Positions 1-9,149 of a stretch of DNA of 44,140 bases are shown piece after piece. Positions within the stretch are counted from its first letter, which is position 1. Each line of letters starts with the position of its first letter. The DNA comes from Hyphochytrium catenoides. Its lineage: Eukaryota > Sar > Hyphochytriomycetes > Hyphochytriales > Hyphochytriaceae. The stretch is from positions 119,514 through 163,653 of the forward strand of contig FLMG01002522.1 of assembly GCA_900088475.1 (NCBI GenBank), in the 5' to 3' direction. Both the position numbers and the translations under genes were made by a program. The notes beneath the pieces are model-generated. The model worked only from the letters and a program-made list of their open reading frames with translations, was not told the origin of the DNA and did not search any database.

Positions 1-5
1 CAGCA

Positions 6-1499
6 ATGCCCGTCACGGGAGCCGACACAACGTTTCCCTGTTGGTTTGAGCTGCTCTTCTGGGACACGGCTCTCTTTCCTGTTATGGCTCTTGTCCTGTT
101 CTGGTCTATCCAATTCTACGTGAGGCAACGGTACAATCACGATCTCTACGAAGGAAAGCTAGCCACGTGGCCCTTCCGCTATCACCGCCTTCTCTCTTCT
201 CCGGCGCCCATTATCTTTTTGTCTCTGTTTCTCTGGCTATTCGGTTGGCTTGGAGTTATCCCGAGAGCTGTGAGGACGGTTAGCAACTGGGGCGAACCAA
301 GCGGGACTTTAAGCTGCAAGCAATTTGAGCTAATTGACGTAAGTTCCTTATCCATGCCTGGCTTACACTGGTCCACCTCTTCACGATAGTTAGCTTGCCA
401 TTGCTGTCCTTGCACTATCCGTCAAGCTCTGTCATCTTTATGCCCGGGTCTTCTTATCCACCGTCTGCCCTCTTTCTATCCTCCGTCCCTCGCACTCTCA
501 TAAATGTGCTCTCTCTTGTTGATAAGGCATTGGCTCTTTCCTTTTCTCATCTTCCCTTGCAGGAGCCTCTGGACATACTGTCTTCGCTAGTCCTTTGTTT
601 TTGCACTGCCGTCACTTCGCAGGCACTTCTCTCCTTTCAACCGCCTGAGGTGGCTAACATTAGGCGACGCTTACATCACGCGGCTCTGTCTATTTGCTGC
701 GCGTTTATGGCAGTGGACTCTCTTGCTCTGTCCTCCTCTCTTCTTCCTCCTAAAGCTTATGAATATGTGTACTCCTTCACAATTTTCACCTTTTCCCTGT
801 GCCTTCACCTCTACTCTTGGACCTTTACCTGGCCCCTGGTGCGGGACTCCTACCTACAAGAGATGAGGGACTTTGCCCTGCCAGGCGTAAGAGTGAACAG
901 AGTAAGCCCTGATCTCTCGTTTAATGCTAAGAAAAATGGCGGCAAGGAAAAGAAGAACTTGGTGACACGGCAAGAGCTAAGAGAGGCTCTCTATTCTTCA
1001 GAGGAGACGCTGGAAGAGTTTGTTAAATACCTTTGTAAGGTGAGGAGACCCCAGTTTTTCTTTATCTTCTTCCTTGCCTGTGCCTGCCCCCATTGCGGCA
1101 CTGCCTGTCTGCTTCTCCACATGTTGGCTAAAATTGATCTACTTCTACTACTCTGCTTCCCTGTTGCTCCAGGAGTTAGCCGTAGAGAATGGTCTGTTCC
1201 TTCAGCACCACCGGAGATTCTTACACTCTCAGGACTCTTGGGAACGCTTCAACATTGCTCAGGACATCTTTGCATTCTCTCTCGAGCCTAATGCACCAGC
1301 GCGTCTAGACCTGGGTGCCGCTCTAAGGTCCGAGGTCTTGGAGGAAGGGAAGAAAATAAGAAGAGGCGAAGAGATGTCTCCTGACCTTTTCCTTGAGGTT
1401 GAAGGTCAGGTCCTGCGGTGCCTGGCCGATCCGTACAAGCGCTTCCTGAGGGAAAAGGCGAAGGCCCACGTTTCAAGCGGGAAAAAATTGACATTCTAG
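6..1499 (+). CDS. Multi-pass membrane protein with C-terminal RGS domain (5' end may lie outside window)
   Basis: Three exons, 6-338, 563-1039 and 1173-1499, join in phase 0 and give 378 aa ending in TAG. The first two exons encode at least five hydrophobic segments (two in exon 1, three in exon 2) with short loops. The last third has the layout of a regulator of G-protein signalling domain: an opening helix around TLEEFVKYL, then ELAVENGLFLQ, a long middle helix region, PDLFLEVEGQVLRCL, and YKRFLRE near the end. RGS domains speed GTP hydrolysis by G-alpha subunits; a membrane domain in front of RGS recalls the plant AtRGS1 type, which has seven helices. Here only five are visible, so one or more 5' exons probably lie left of base 1 and the ATG at 6 may be internal. 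The RGS call is from pattern recognition. Confidence 0.72.
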
Positions 1500-2123
1500 T
1501 AGCTCAAACGCCTTTCCCGCTTCTATAAGTTGTCCCTCATCTCCCAAAATGTGGCGCCTGCCAGTGCCACCTGCTCCCAGAACCGTGACGCACCCTCCTT
1601 GCCTTCACTAACTGCTGTGTCACACTACCTTGTTACATCAATGGGTTCTCCTCGCTCCCAGCTCTATCGTACTCTAACCCCCTCCTGTCCACGTAGTGAC
1701 AGTTCCTCTTCCTCGGTTGCTCTCTATCCGTCGCAGCAAAGCTGGCCTGTTGTCCTAGGTTTTCTGTAAGGGAATGCAGAGATAGGGAATGCAGAGATTG
1801 ATTACTAATATGTAGAATCGTCTTTCTCTGCATCTTTCCCCGCCGCATCAGCGCTCGTTTCTGTCAGCCCAACTTCCAGTTAGGGCTTCTCTGCTGGTTC
1901 CAATGCCATTATCCTAGAGAGGCAGTGCATTGTGGGCATGAGAGTCAGGCTCTCAGCTCAGGCTCTATCCTTGTCGCTGCAGATAGGAAGGGCTATCATT
2001 CGCCTCGATGGCAAAGGAAGCCGCTTATGGCCTTCTTTCCCCTCATAATTGAAGGGCGAGTTATAACATTTCAGCTTTTTCCTCTCCTTATGTCTCCTCC
2101 ATCTTGCACCTATTGGCCCGCAT
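1500..2123. other. Intergenic stretch between convergent genes
   Basis: No convincing exon on either strand. It holds the 3' side of the RGS gene (+) and the 3' side of the minus-strand gene ending at 2124. A 15-base direct repeat (AGGGAATGCAGAGAT) occurs twice in a row at about 1769-1799. Confidence 0.4.
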
Positions 2124-2951
2124 TTATCCAGCCGTTGGGGGTTGAGAAGCCCGTGACTCTGCTAACTTCTCGACTGTGGGGTACGAGACCGCACACTTCT
2201 TACAAAGAAGAAGACAGTCCGCTGTCACGAGAGGTGTGCAAACTGCACAGCCATAGTCTTCCGCATCACTACTTTCTCCCACCACTTCTTCGTCTCCCGT
2301 CTTTCTACTTAGTGGTGGAAGCTGCCCCGATCGCCTCTGCTGCCGAATAGTTCTTCTTTCGGCCTCTTCTTTGCCCTCTCTTTTCTGGGGAAGATCCGTC
2401 CCGCCCGCTAGATCCCCAGCTCCGGACTCTCTGTACTTGGTTTTCATCGCTCTTTGAGGCCTTAGGGAGCTGTCCGACCTTCTGCTAAATGAGTCAGACC
2501 GCTTTATAGGCCCGTTCGTCGTGGGAAAGACGACCGCCCGATCCCCAAGGTCCGCAGAGTGATACCGCTATCGACACAGCGAGAGGATGAAGCAGAGGTT
2601 GAGTATAAGGTTTTAGTGACAGACAGAGAGGGTAGCTAGGTACGTTGGAGAAGTAGGACTCTGTATGGTAGAGACACTGAAAGCACTGGCAAGAGAGAGA
2701 GGGAGAGAGAGAGAGAGAGAGAGTAAGGGGAGAGAAAGAGAGACAGTTAAACTGCGTAATAAACAGAAGACGAGGTGTGATAACAACCCAAGCGACAGGA
2801 AGCTGCCAGGAAGAGAAAGCTGATTGAATTGAGGAGCAGGGACTTGTGAAATAGACGCGAGTGGTTCTTACTCTCCGCATTCTGCGCGCAAAGCGCTGAC
2901 GACCATAAAGTCTGCCCACTGGGTCACCTTATCCACATCGCCTTCGAAGCT
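2124..2951 (-). CDS. Unrecognised gene, 3' exons, with a PHD-like cysteine cluster
   Basis: Two exons fit together on the minus strand: 2951-2872 (begins AGCTTCGAAGG after a possible acceptor ATAG, ends before GTAAGA) and 2481-2124 (after TTTAGCAG, ends in TAA). The phase is kept across the junction and gives about 145 aa. The first exon reads FEGDVDKVTQWADFMVVSAL. The second is basic and serine-rich, then carries C-x2-C-x7-C-x3-C-x2-C (CAVC...CLLLCKKC) followed by a tyrosine, which resembles the first half of a PHD-type zinc finger; the second half is absent, since the frame stops soon after. The intron between them carries the GA repeat at 2692-2723. Further 5' exons are likely above 2951 but I could not connect them; an open stretch at 3429-3253 (-) containing LLQQAAPIKELLSSVLIDQQ may belong. 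The function is unknown. Confidence 0.35.
2692..2723. repeat. (GA)n simple repeat
   Basis: Nearly uninterrupted GA dinucleotides. On the minus strand it lies inside the putative intron of the cysteine-cluster gene, as a polypyrimidine tract. Confidence 0.85.
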
Positions 2952-3565
2952 CTATGCGCTGCTTTCCTTTCCTCTTCAGCAGGCACCTGACTGGTGGGTT
3001 TTCCTTCCTGGCGTGTCCTCTACGTCACTGCAACAGTGGATATAACGCTGTTCAAGCTCTTCGAGGTATCACCGCATCCTTGGGGGACGATGTGCCACCT
3101 CGATCCCTTGTTAGCGGCACGAGCTGTGCGACAGGCACCGAAAAGAGAAGAAAATTACATCGCCTAAAGGCGATACATTCCCTCTCAAGGCTGCTGAGAC
3201 GATATGTGTCCCCAGTAGCTCAAAAAGACTGCGGACTGTTAACTTCTACTCAGAATTTGCAACGCAAAGCATAATAGCAAGGCTTCTGTGCTTCCTCTTC
3301 GAAAGTGGAACGCGGTTGGGATCTCTGTCTGCCTTTCAATCTACGCTGCTGGTCTATGAGGACAGAAGATAACAGCTCTTTGATAGGCGCCGCCTGCTGA
3401 AGAAGAGACGATGCGGGACGAGCTGCAAGACAAGGAACAAGGGACTGACAGAGCTGACAATGGGTGAAAGTGAAAGGCGATGAGTTCCCACTCTTTCTGT
3501 CCTTTTGTCTGCAGAGCGAACCACTGCTTAAAGGCTGGAGTGGCGACTCACTCTGTCTCAACGCT
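2952..3565. other. Stretch without a resolved gene, possible minus-strand exons
   Basis: On the minus strand a good acceptor (TTGTCTTGCAG) precedes 177 open bases, about 3429-3253, that end in TGA and encode a helical, glutamine-rich peptide. A second acceptor-like site lies near 3122. I could not find donors that join these in phase to the exon at 2951-2872. The plus-strand open frame at 2954-3274 looks like a shadow. Confidence 0.25.
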
Positions 3566-3566
3566 T

Positions 3567-3607
<41 letters not shown>

Positions 3608-3608
3608 A

Positions 3609-3648
<40 letters not shown>

Positions 3649-3673
3649 CTCTCTCTCTGTCTCTCTCTCTCTC
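3566..3673. repeat. (CT)n microsatellite
   Basis: About 100 bases of CT dinucleotides with rare TTT and CCC interruptions. The open frames across it on both strands (runs of Ser-Leu or Arg-Glu) come from the repeat and are not genes. Confidence 0.95.
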
Positions 3674-4490
3674 CCCGAAATAAAAACCTGTGTCCAGGAA
3701 GCTCGATCGCCACATGCTGAAGGGAAGAACTGGACTTCCAGGCTGCAAACACACATCAGCTCAAACTCACAATCCATTTCCGCAAAGCCCAAACCTCCAG
3801 ATGTAGAGCTTATTATTAGTTTAAGATGGGTAAACACGAGTAGGGACAAATCCAAACCAACCCTCATAACAAACACACTATTCTGTCTTGAGCTCTTAAA
3901 AGCTATAGGTGCCATTGACACACATCGATGCCTCTCACACAGATTCATCACACAAATATATATCTATGTGATACTGTACCTAACTCAAGCTGTCAGCTCA
4001 CACATTCCCCTCTGCCATTTGGTTGAAGTTTGAGTTACGGCACAGGCGGGAAAAAGCTCCCAAGTACAAGACTATAAGGCGTGTGGGATGATCAAACCTC
4101 GTACATAAAGACCTCTAATACTCCCTCCAATGGGGATGGGTAGGCCACGGCGACAATGTACATACAAGGATATTATTAGGGAAATAATACGAATAAGTAT
4201 GGACAGCCATTAGTACCTCAACATTGAAACTGCTCTCTGAGCTCAAGATAATGGTAAGACGAGGGTATAATAGGCCCTCAGTCCATATTGTAGAATGGAA
4301 GAGCGACCTTTTCTGGCCAGACGGGATCTTCTATAATAAATGTATGAGCTCGAACCTCATACATTGTAACGGGCGCTAGGCAAGGGGGAGGGGGGCATGA
4401 AAGGGCATGATAGCGGGGGAAGTGCAGTCAGTGACCCTTATTAGAGACACGGGGATGTGTGATGAGCAGCAGGAGAAGAAGAAGAAGAGC

Positions 4491-4491
<1 letters not shown>
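3674..4491. other. Intergenic, AT-richer, no gene seen
   Basis: I see no exon with coding character. It contains GGCGGGAAAA at about 4046, which is E2F-like but not near a gene start I can define, and a perfect 10-bp inverted repeat, AATGTATGAG / CTCATACATT with a 7-base loop, at 4339-4365. Confidence 0.4.

Positions 4492-4521
<30 letters not shown>
4492..4521. repeat. (CAG)10 trinucleotide repeat
   Basis: Ten tandem CAG units, preceded by a GAAGAAGAAGAAGAGC tract. If the minus-strand open frame here were coding it would be a polyalanine run, but I see no gene for it. Confidence 0.9.
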
Positions 4522-4524
<3 letters not shown>

Positions 4525-4599
4525 CAGGGCAGCTGTAGGCTATAAAGGCAGGCAGGACTCCAGTATGAGAGAGTGGGTTGAAAGAACTCGTTTCCTTCC

Positions 4600-5127
4600 T
4601 CACTGATGAGAAGAGATGAGCAACGCAGCTTGTGAAGAGTGAGGCGGGATGACAGGGAATAAACTGACTGCAGCGATGATAGTAGCAGAAAGGCAGCAAA
4701 GGTGAAAGAAAGAAAGAAGGGTTGAGAATAATATCTCTAACTCGTCCATTGGCTCTTCAGTCTGAAAACGTAATATCCTCGTCATTCTCTTGTCCAACGA
4801 GAAATCCCTTTCAGCACGCTTTAACATCCCCAAGAGTCCAAGGCTGCTCTTCCGTTCCCATCCTTTACCTTGGTCATTGGTGCCTGTAGCAGTCCCCTGT
4901 CTAGAAGACAAGGGGAAAAAGCCAGCCAAATAGTCCTTCTTTTCTTGTTGATCATCGATGGATATCGAAGGATAGGCCTCTATAGAGCTAGGTCTAGCTC
5001 CTAACAAAATCCATAGCTTCAGCCTGCTGCCGCTATCGTAGCTATGCGCTGCCTGCAGCTTTCTTTGCAGAAACGAAGCAAAGAAAAAGCCAAAACGGTG
5101 TATGACCACCTGAGTGCAGCATAACAT
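4600..5127 (-). other. Open frame of 175 codons, doubtful gene
   Basis: The frame begins with ATG only 9 bases from the plus-strand ATG of the ARM/HEAT-like gene, so it would be a tight head-to-head pair. The middle (KRAERDFSLDKRMTRILRF, then QTEEPMDELE) looks coding, whereas both ends look random and the frame contains potential donors and acceptors (CTTCTAG, AAGGTAAAGG). It could be one exon of a real minus-strand gene or chance. I recognise no family. Confidence 0.2.
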
Positions 5128-5136
5128 TCCCTAGAT

Positions 5137-8100
5137 ATGGAGGAAGAAGGGAGCAAGAGTCTGGCCTCCCTTCCTGGACTTATAGAGGCACAACAGGCTG
5201 GAGGACTCCAGTTGCTCTTGATGCAGACGCTGTCAGATGCGCCTCTCTTACTTAGAGCGCTATCAGCCTCAGCACAGCGTTGCCAACAGTTGCGTGATGG
5301 TCTTGACGTCAAGATAGAGGAGAAGCGGGAAGACGATCACCACCAGGAGTCCGGAGGGCGACCAGGAAAGCAAACAACACAACAAGGAGAAGAGCTGCCG
5401 GAACAACGTATAACCTATTGCTCAGAAGAAGAAGGAAAAGGAGGGAAACAGGAACTCAGGAGTCAGCCACAAGGTGTCGAGGATGAACCTGCAACCTCCG
5501 TAGGAAGGATGCCTGCCGAAAGGGAGAGAGTCCATGGAGAAGAAACAGAAAGACAATGTTACCGGCCCCAGCAATATTCACAGTCAATGGCTCGCCATGG
5601 TGATGAGGCAGCAGGAGCTGGAGCGGAAGATTCTTCTTCCTCATTCCTCTCTACCCTGACAAACGATATAGCTTCTCCATACTTTTCTTCCTCCTCAGCT
5701 TGCTGCTGCGCGCTGGCCGTGGTTCAAGTTTACCGCTTCGCATGTCAGAGAGAGGAAAGGGCTTTGCATTTTCTTTATGACGCAGAACTGTTCAAGTCGC
5801 TCTTTGCTGTTCTCTCTGCGCACGGCAACATCACAGAGACAGAAGACAGGGAGACATTCGCGCATGTCTTACAGCTTCTTCTACTTCTCTACGGTTCAAG
5901 ATCACTCTCCGTTGGGGCGCAAGGTGCCGATCTAACAAGTTGCATTGTATCTCTCTTGCAAGATCCTCTTCTTCGATGTCTTTTTTGCTTTGACGTGATC
6001 CCTCTCACCTTCTGCCTCCCGAAAGTTTACAGTGCTTACATAGCCAAAATGTTCTCTCGCTATATCTTCTACCAAGCGTCTCTTCTTGCGCTCTCTCTGT
6101 CTTTCCATTTCGGTCCTCATGGCCCAGCTTTTCGTCCGATATGGCTTGACATGCAACTATCTCAGGACTGAAAGTGAAGAGAAACCTGAGGGCGATTCTA
6201 GAACCCGATGGGCGATCTGCGCTGGCTATCGCGTCATGCCTCCGACAGCTCCTTGACGAGAAGAAGAGGCACCAGGGGACTTTGCACGACGATAGTGTTC
6301 TTATCCTCACGGAGAGAAGCTGCAGAGTATTAAGTCTTTGTCTCAGGCTGCCTGGTGGCCGTCTCAACAGTAAGTAGTCCTCGAGAGGAGCGACGGGATT
6401 TGAGAGTACAACCCATTTTCCGCTCAAAGGTTAAAGAGGGGGATAGAGAATAATGTAAAGCGGATGGCAACCTGACAAAAGCAGCGGCTAGCGTAAGACT
6501 AAGAGTGACAAAGCAAAGCCAGCTTATACAAAGTGTTTGGGGGTTGATAGCACGACCATAGGAAAGACCACGATATAGCCTGTCACACTTATGCCTGCTC
6601 AACGTTCACTTAGGAGAGACACAGAAGGGAATGATTCAGGCAGAAATGCTCCCTGTTGCGCGCTCTATCGCTCTTGTCTTCTGGTCCTATCCTGTGGTGG
6701 TAAGAGAGGCAACGGCCTTACTATGCGAACTCTTGCATGAGAATGGTGAGACTTTTCGTGTCCTTGCCCCAGTGCCATACCAGTTACATTCTCACTTTCT
6801 ATCGTATTGCCCAGCTCCATCTCGCTTCCATCCTAACTTTCTCAGGAAACTTCCATTATTAGCCGATTCCTTTCTCTTCTTCTTTAGTGCTGTGCTGCCC
6901 TAACTCTCACTATTATCCCGCCGTCGGTTATATATGTTGTTTGCCAGCCCTTCTCTCTCTTCCATCCCGTGTCTCTCCTTTTTGTCCTACACACTCTCTC
7001 TCTCTCCCCATCCTCCTAGATAGTTTCCCCATCTTTCCTGCTGGAGTGACAATTCCATCCGACGCAGTGGGGCTATGGAGTGGGGTGCTTTGAGCTATCT
7101 TCGCCATAGTGTGCCATCTTCATGTCATTCACTTATATACGCGTAATCCCTAAAAGTCTTTTACCTTTTCGCCGTGAAGAGGTATCCATTGCCCAGTTCA
7201 GTGCATTGGAAGGAGGGAAGGACGACACAGAGCGGCTTCTGCCACAGCTTTATAACAAGTTGTTGACAGAGCGTCCAATGAGCTTCGGACTCTGCAACCA
7301 TGTGACAAGAATGGTTTCTGAGCTCTCAACGGGATCGGCAGGTAGGAGCCCCAACAACAAGCTGGACGTTCCCTTTCCCTTGCTCTACCTTCAGCCTGGC
7401 TGACTGCCACGCTATGCTTCTACTGCTCCACAATCGCCTTCCCTACTAGCTCTCTAGTACTTCTATCTCCTCAGTCCTGCCCAATGATGTCTGCTAAACC
7501 TAGTTTGTGCGCCAGTAGGAGCGTCTCTTTTGTCCATCTTGTTGGAGGTTCGTTGCCCTCAATTTTTGCTCCAACTTCGCTCTACGCCTGTTAGCGGCGA
7601 TAGAGAGGCACACATCTCCTATCTAAGAGGGATAGAGGTTCTGACTCGGGCTGTCAGAGGAGGTAAGTTTTAGAAACATTAGTCTCTTGGTGACTCATAG
7701 AGAAGCTCAAGACATTAACTTTCGTAGCCTCACGGTGGGACGTGCTGGCCGATCCTCCAGAGCTTATGCGCTGGGTGGTAGAGGTCATGAAGGCCTTCAA
7801 AGCTGACCGGAGAAGAATGATGTATTGCCTGATGATAGAAAGGCACCTGCTAGGGCGTATGTATCGCCTGTCCGACAAATTCTCTACCTACTGCACCCTC
7901 CTTGGCCTATCCCTTACTTTGGCTCTGCTTTCCTTTGTTAAGCTCACCACCATCACATTACTAAGCCACGGCTTTTGTTGGCGTCTTCTGCAGATTCCAT
8001 GGAAATCTCTTCCCTTATCAAGAGTGAAGTAGCGGCAGCTGCGGCCTCGGTGATGCTTGAGCACATCGGCAACAAATGCATTGTGCAGCAAGGCTGTCTG

Positions 8101-8387
8101 ATTCTTGACAGAATTGTCATACAACGTTAGTACTTGCCCTCTCCAGATCTTATCAGGCGATCTTAGGTCTTTCTTCGACGCCAGCTGCTATAAATACTCT
8201 TACCCTGAGTAGCAACACCATGTCTTGGCTTTGCCTGTGTCTAAAGAACCGTCGTGCAGGTCAAGGCAAGGCGCTGTGCCTTCGGGCAGGATGTGTCAAG
8301 GTTATTCAGGGCTCTCTTGCAAAGCATGCAAAGGACGAGGGCATCCAACTTCTGGGCAATCGAGTTCTAAAGCTACTGACCATGTGA
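5137..8387 (+). CDS. Helical-repeat (ARM/HEAT-like) protein, unknown role
   Basis: Eight exons: 5137 to about 5923, 6166-6369, 6614-6745, 7180-7341, 7519-7662, 7728-7856, 7994-8125 and 8260-8387 (TGA). All later junctions keep phase and give about 605 aa. The first donor is the weakest point; phase requires a GT in class 1, and AAG|GTGCCG at 5924 fits. The N-terminal third is leucine-rich, then Glu/Gln-rich and probably disordered (residues ~65-175). From there to the end it is a series of amphipathic helices with Leu/Val/Ala spacing, e.g. ATALLCELLHEN, LLSILLEVRCPQFLLQL and IGNKCIVQQGCLILDRI, the last having the Asn/Gly pattern of armadillo repeats. Such proteins are usually scaffolds. Its 3' end lies 760 bases upstream of POLA1. 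No closer family recognised. Confidence 0.7.
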
Positions 8388-8687
8388 TCATGGCGAGTAG
8401 ACAATGAGAAGACCGGTTGCCTACGAGACCCAGCTGATGTGTCCTACGTAGTCCCTGTTACCTTAACAGGCCTTCCGAAATACTCATACACTCTTTCAAT
8501 CCCTGCCTCTGAGGCTCCTTGCTATTTTATCGTTCCGTAGCTCTTCTAGTCAACAAAGGACCTTTGTGGTGCCCCGTTGCCTGATGAAAGCTTCGGTTCT
8601 GCTGGATCCTTTCTCATCGCTGCCCCTGCCGCTGCTGTTGCGCCCATCGGTGCGGCGCTTAGCTAACCTGCTCATTCTGTGAGCGAT

Positions 8688-8697
8688 GGCGGGAAAA
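8688..8697 (-). promoter_or_regulatory. E2F-like site upstream of POLA1 (distal)
   Basis: GGCGGGAAAA on the plus strand is the reverse complement of TTTTCCCGCC, matching the E2F/DP consensus TTTSSCGC. It lies 453 bases before the POLA1 ATG. E2F control of replication genes is well known in animals and plants; the use here is inferred from position and sequence. Confidence 0.45.
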
Positions 8698-8853
8698 CGG
8701 AACGTTGCAAGATTTCAATAGGTCTAGGGGCTGGAGGGTTTCCGGAAATATTGGCTTTAGCCCTTACCACTACTTTGATATTTATTTCTCTAGAAGGTTC
8801 TTTTCACAGCGTTGAAATCTAATAAAGTCCTGGAGGAGGTCTAAGTTGGTGGG

Positions 8854-8865
8854 TTTTGGCGGGAA
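8854..8865 (+). promoter_or_regulatory. E2F-like site upstream of POLA1 (proximal)
   Basis: TTTTGGCGGGAA matches the full E2F consensus TTTGGCGGGAA. It lies 285 bases before the POLA1 ATG and pairs with the site 157 bases further upstream. Confidence 0.55.
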
Positions 8866-9149
8866 TGGGGCTTCAAAGTCTGTCACGGGGATGTAGATAG
8901 GAAGACTGGCGTTGGAGATCATAAGGAAACCTCATGATGTACAGACACAGCGCGTTGCACAGTCGCCTCTGTTTAGCAGATGTCTGCAGATCTATAAGCC
9001 AGACCAGCCTCAAGGCTGATAGGTTTTGAACAGGCGACCAAGGGCTCTACAGGGCCAGCCTTTCTCTGTATTGAGCACAGCAGTCTTATCGGGGTTTGCC
9101 TGCATTCTGAAGAGTAGTAGTTGATGCCCTTCTTGCCCCTTGCGCCAAG

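Larger units (their letters stand above)
8388..9149. other. Intergenic region holding the POLA1 promoter
   Basis: No exon seen. AATAAA at 8821-8826 could serve polyadenylation of the upstream gene but is far from its stop. The two E2F-like motifs are listed separately. Confidence 0.5.

Noticed and set aside
1925-2350. Plus-strand 141-codon frame
   Set aside because: It is antisense to the better-supported minus-strand exon with the cysteine cluster and has no sensible composition.
3464-4033. Long open frames of Ser-Leu or Arg-Glu runs on both strands
   Set aside because: They are produced by the CT/GA microsatellite, which is open in several frames; flanks show no coding character.
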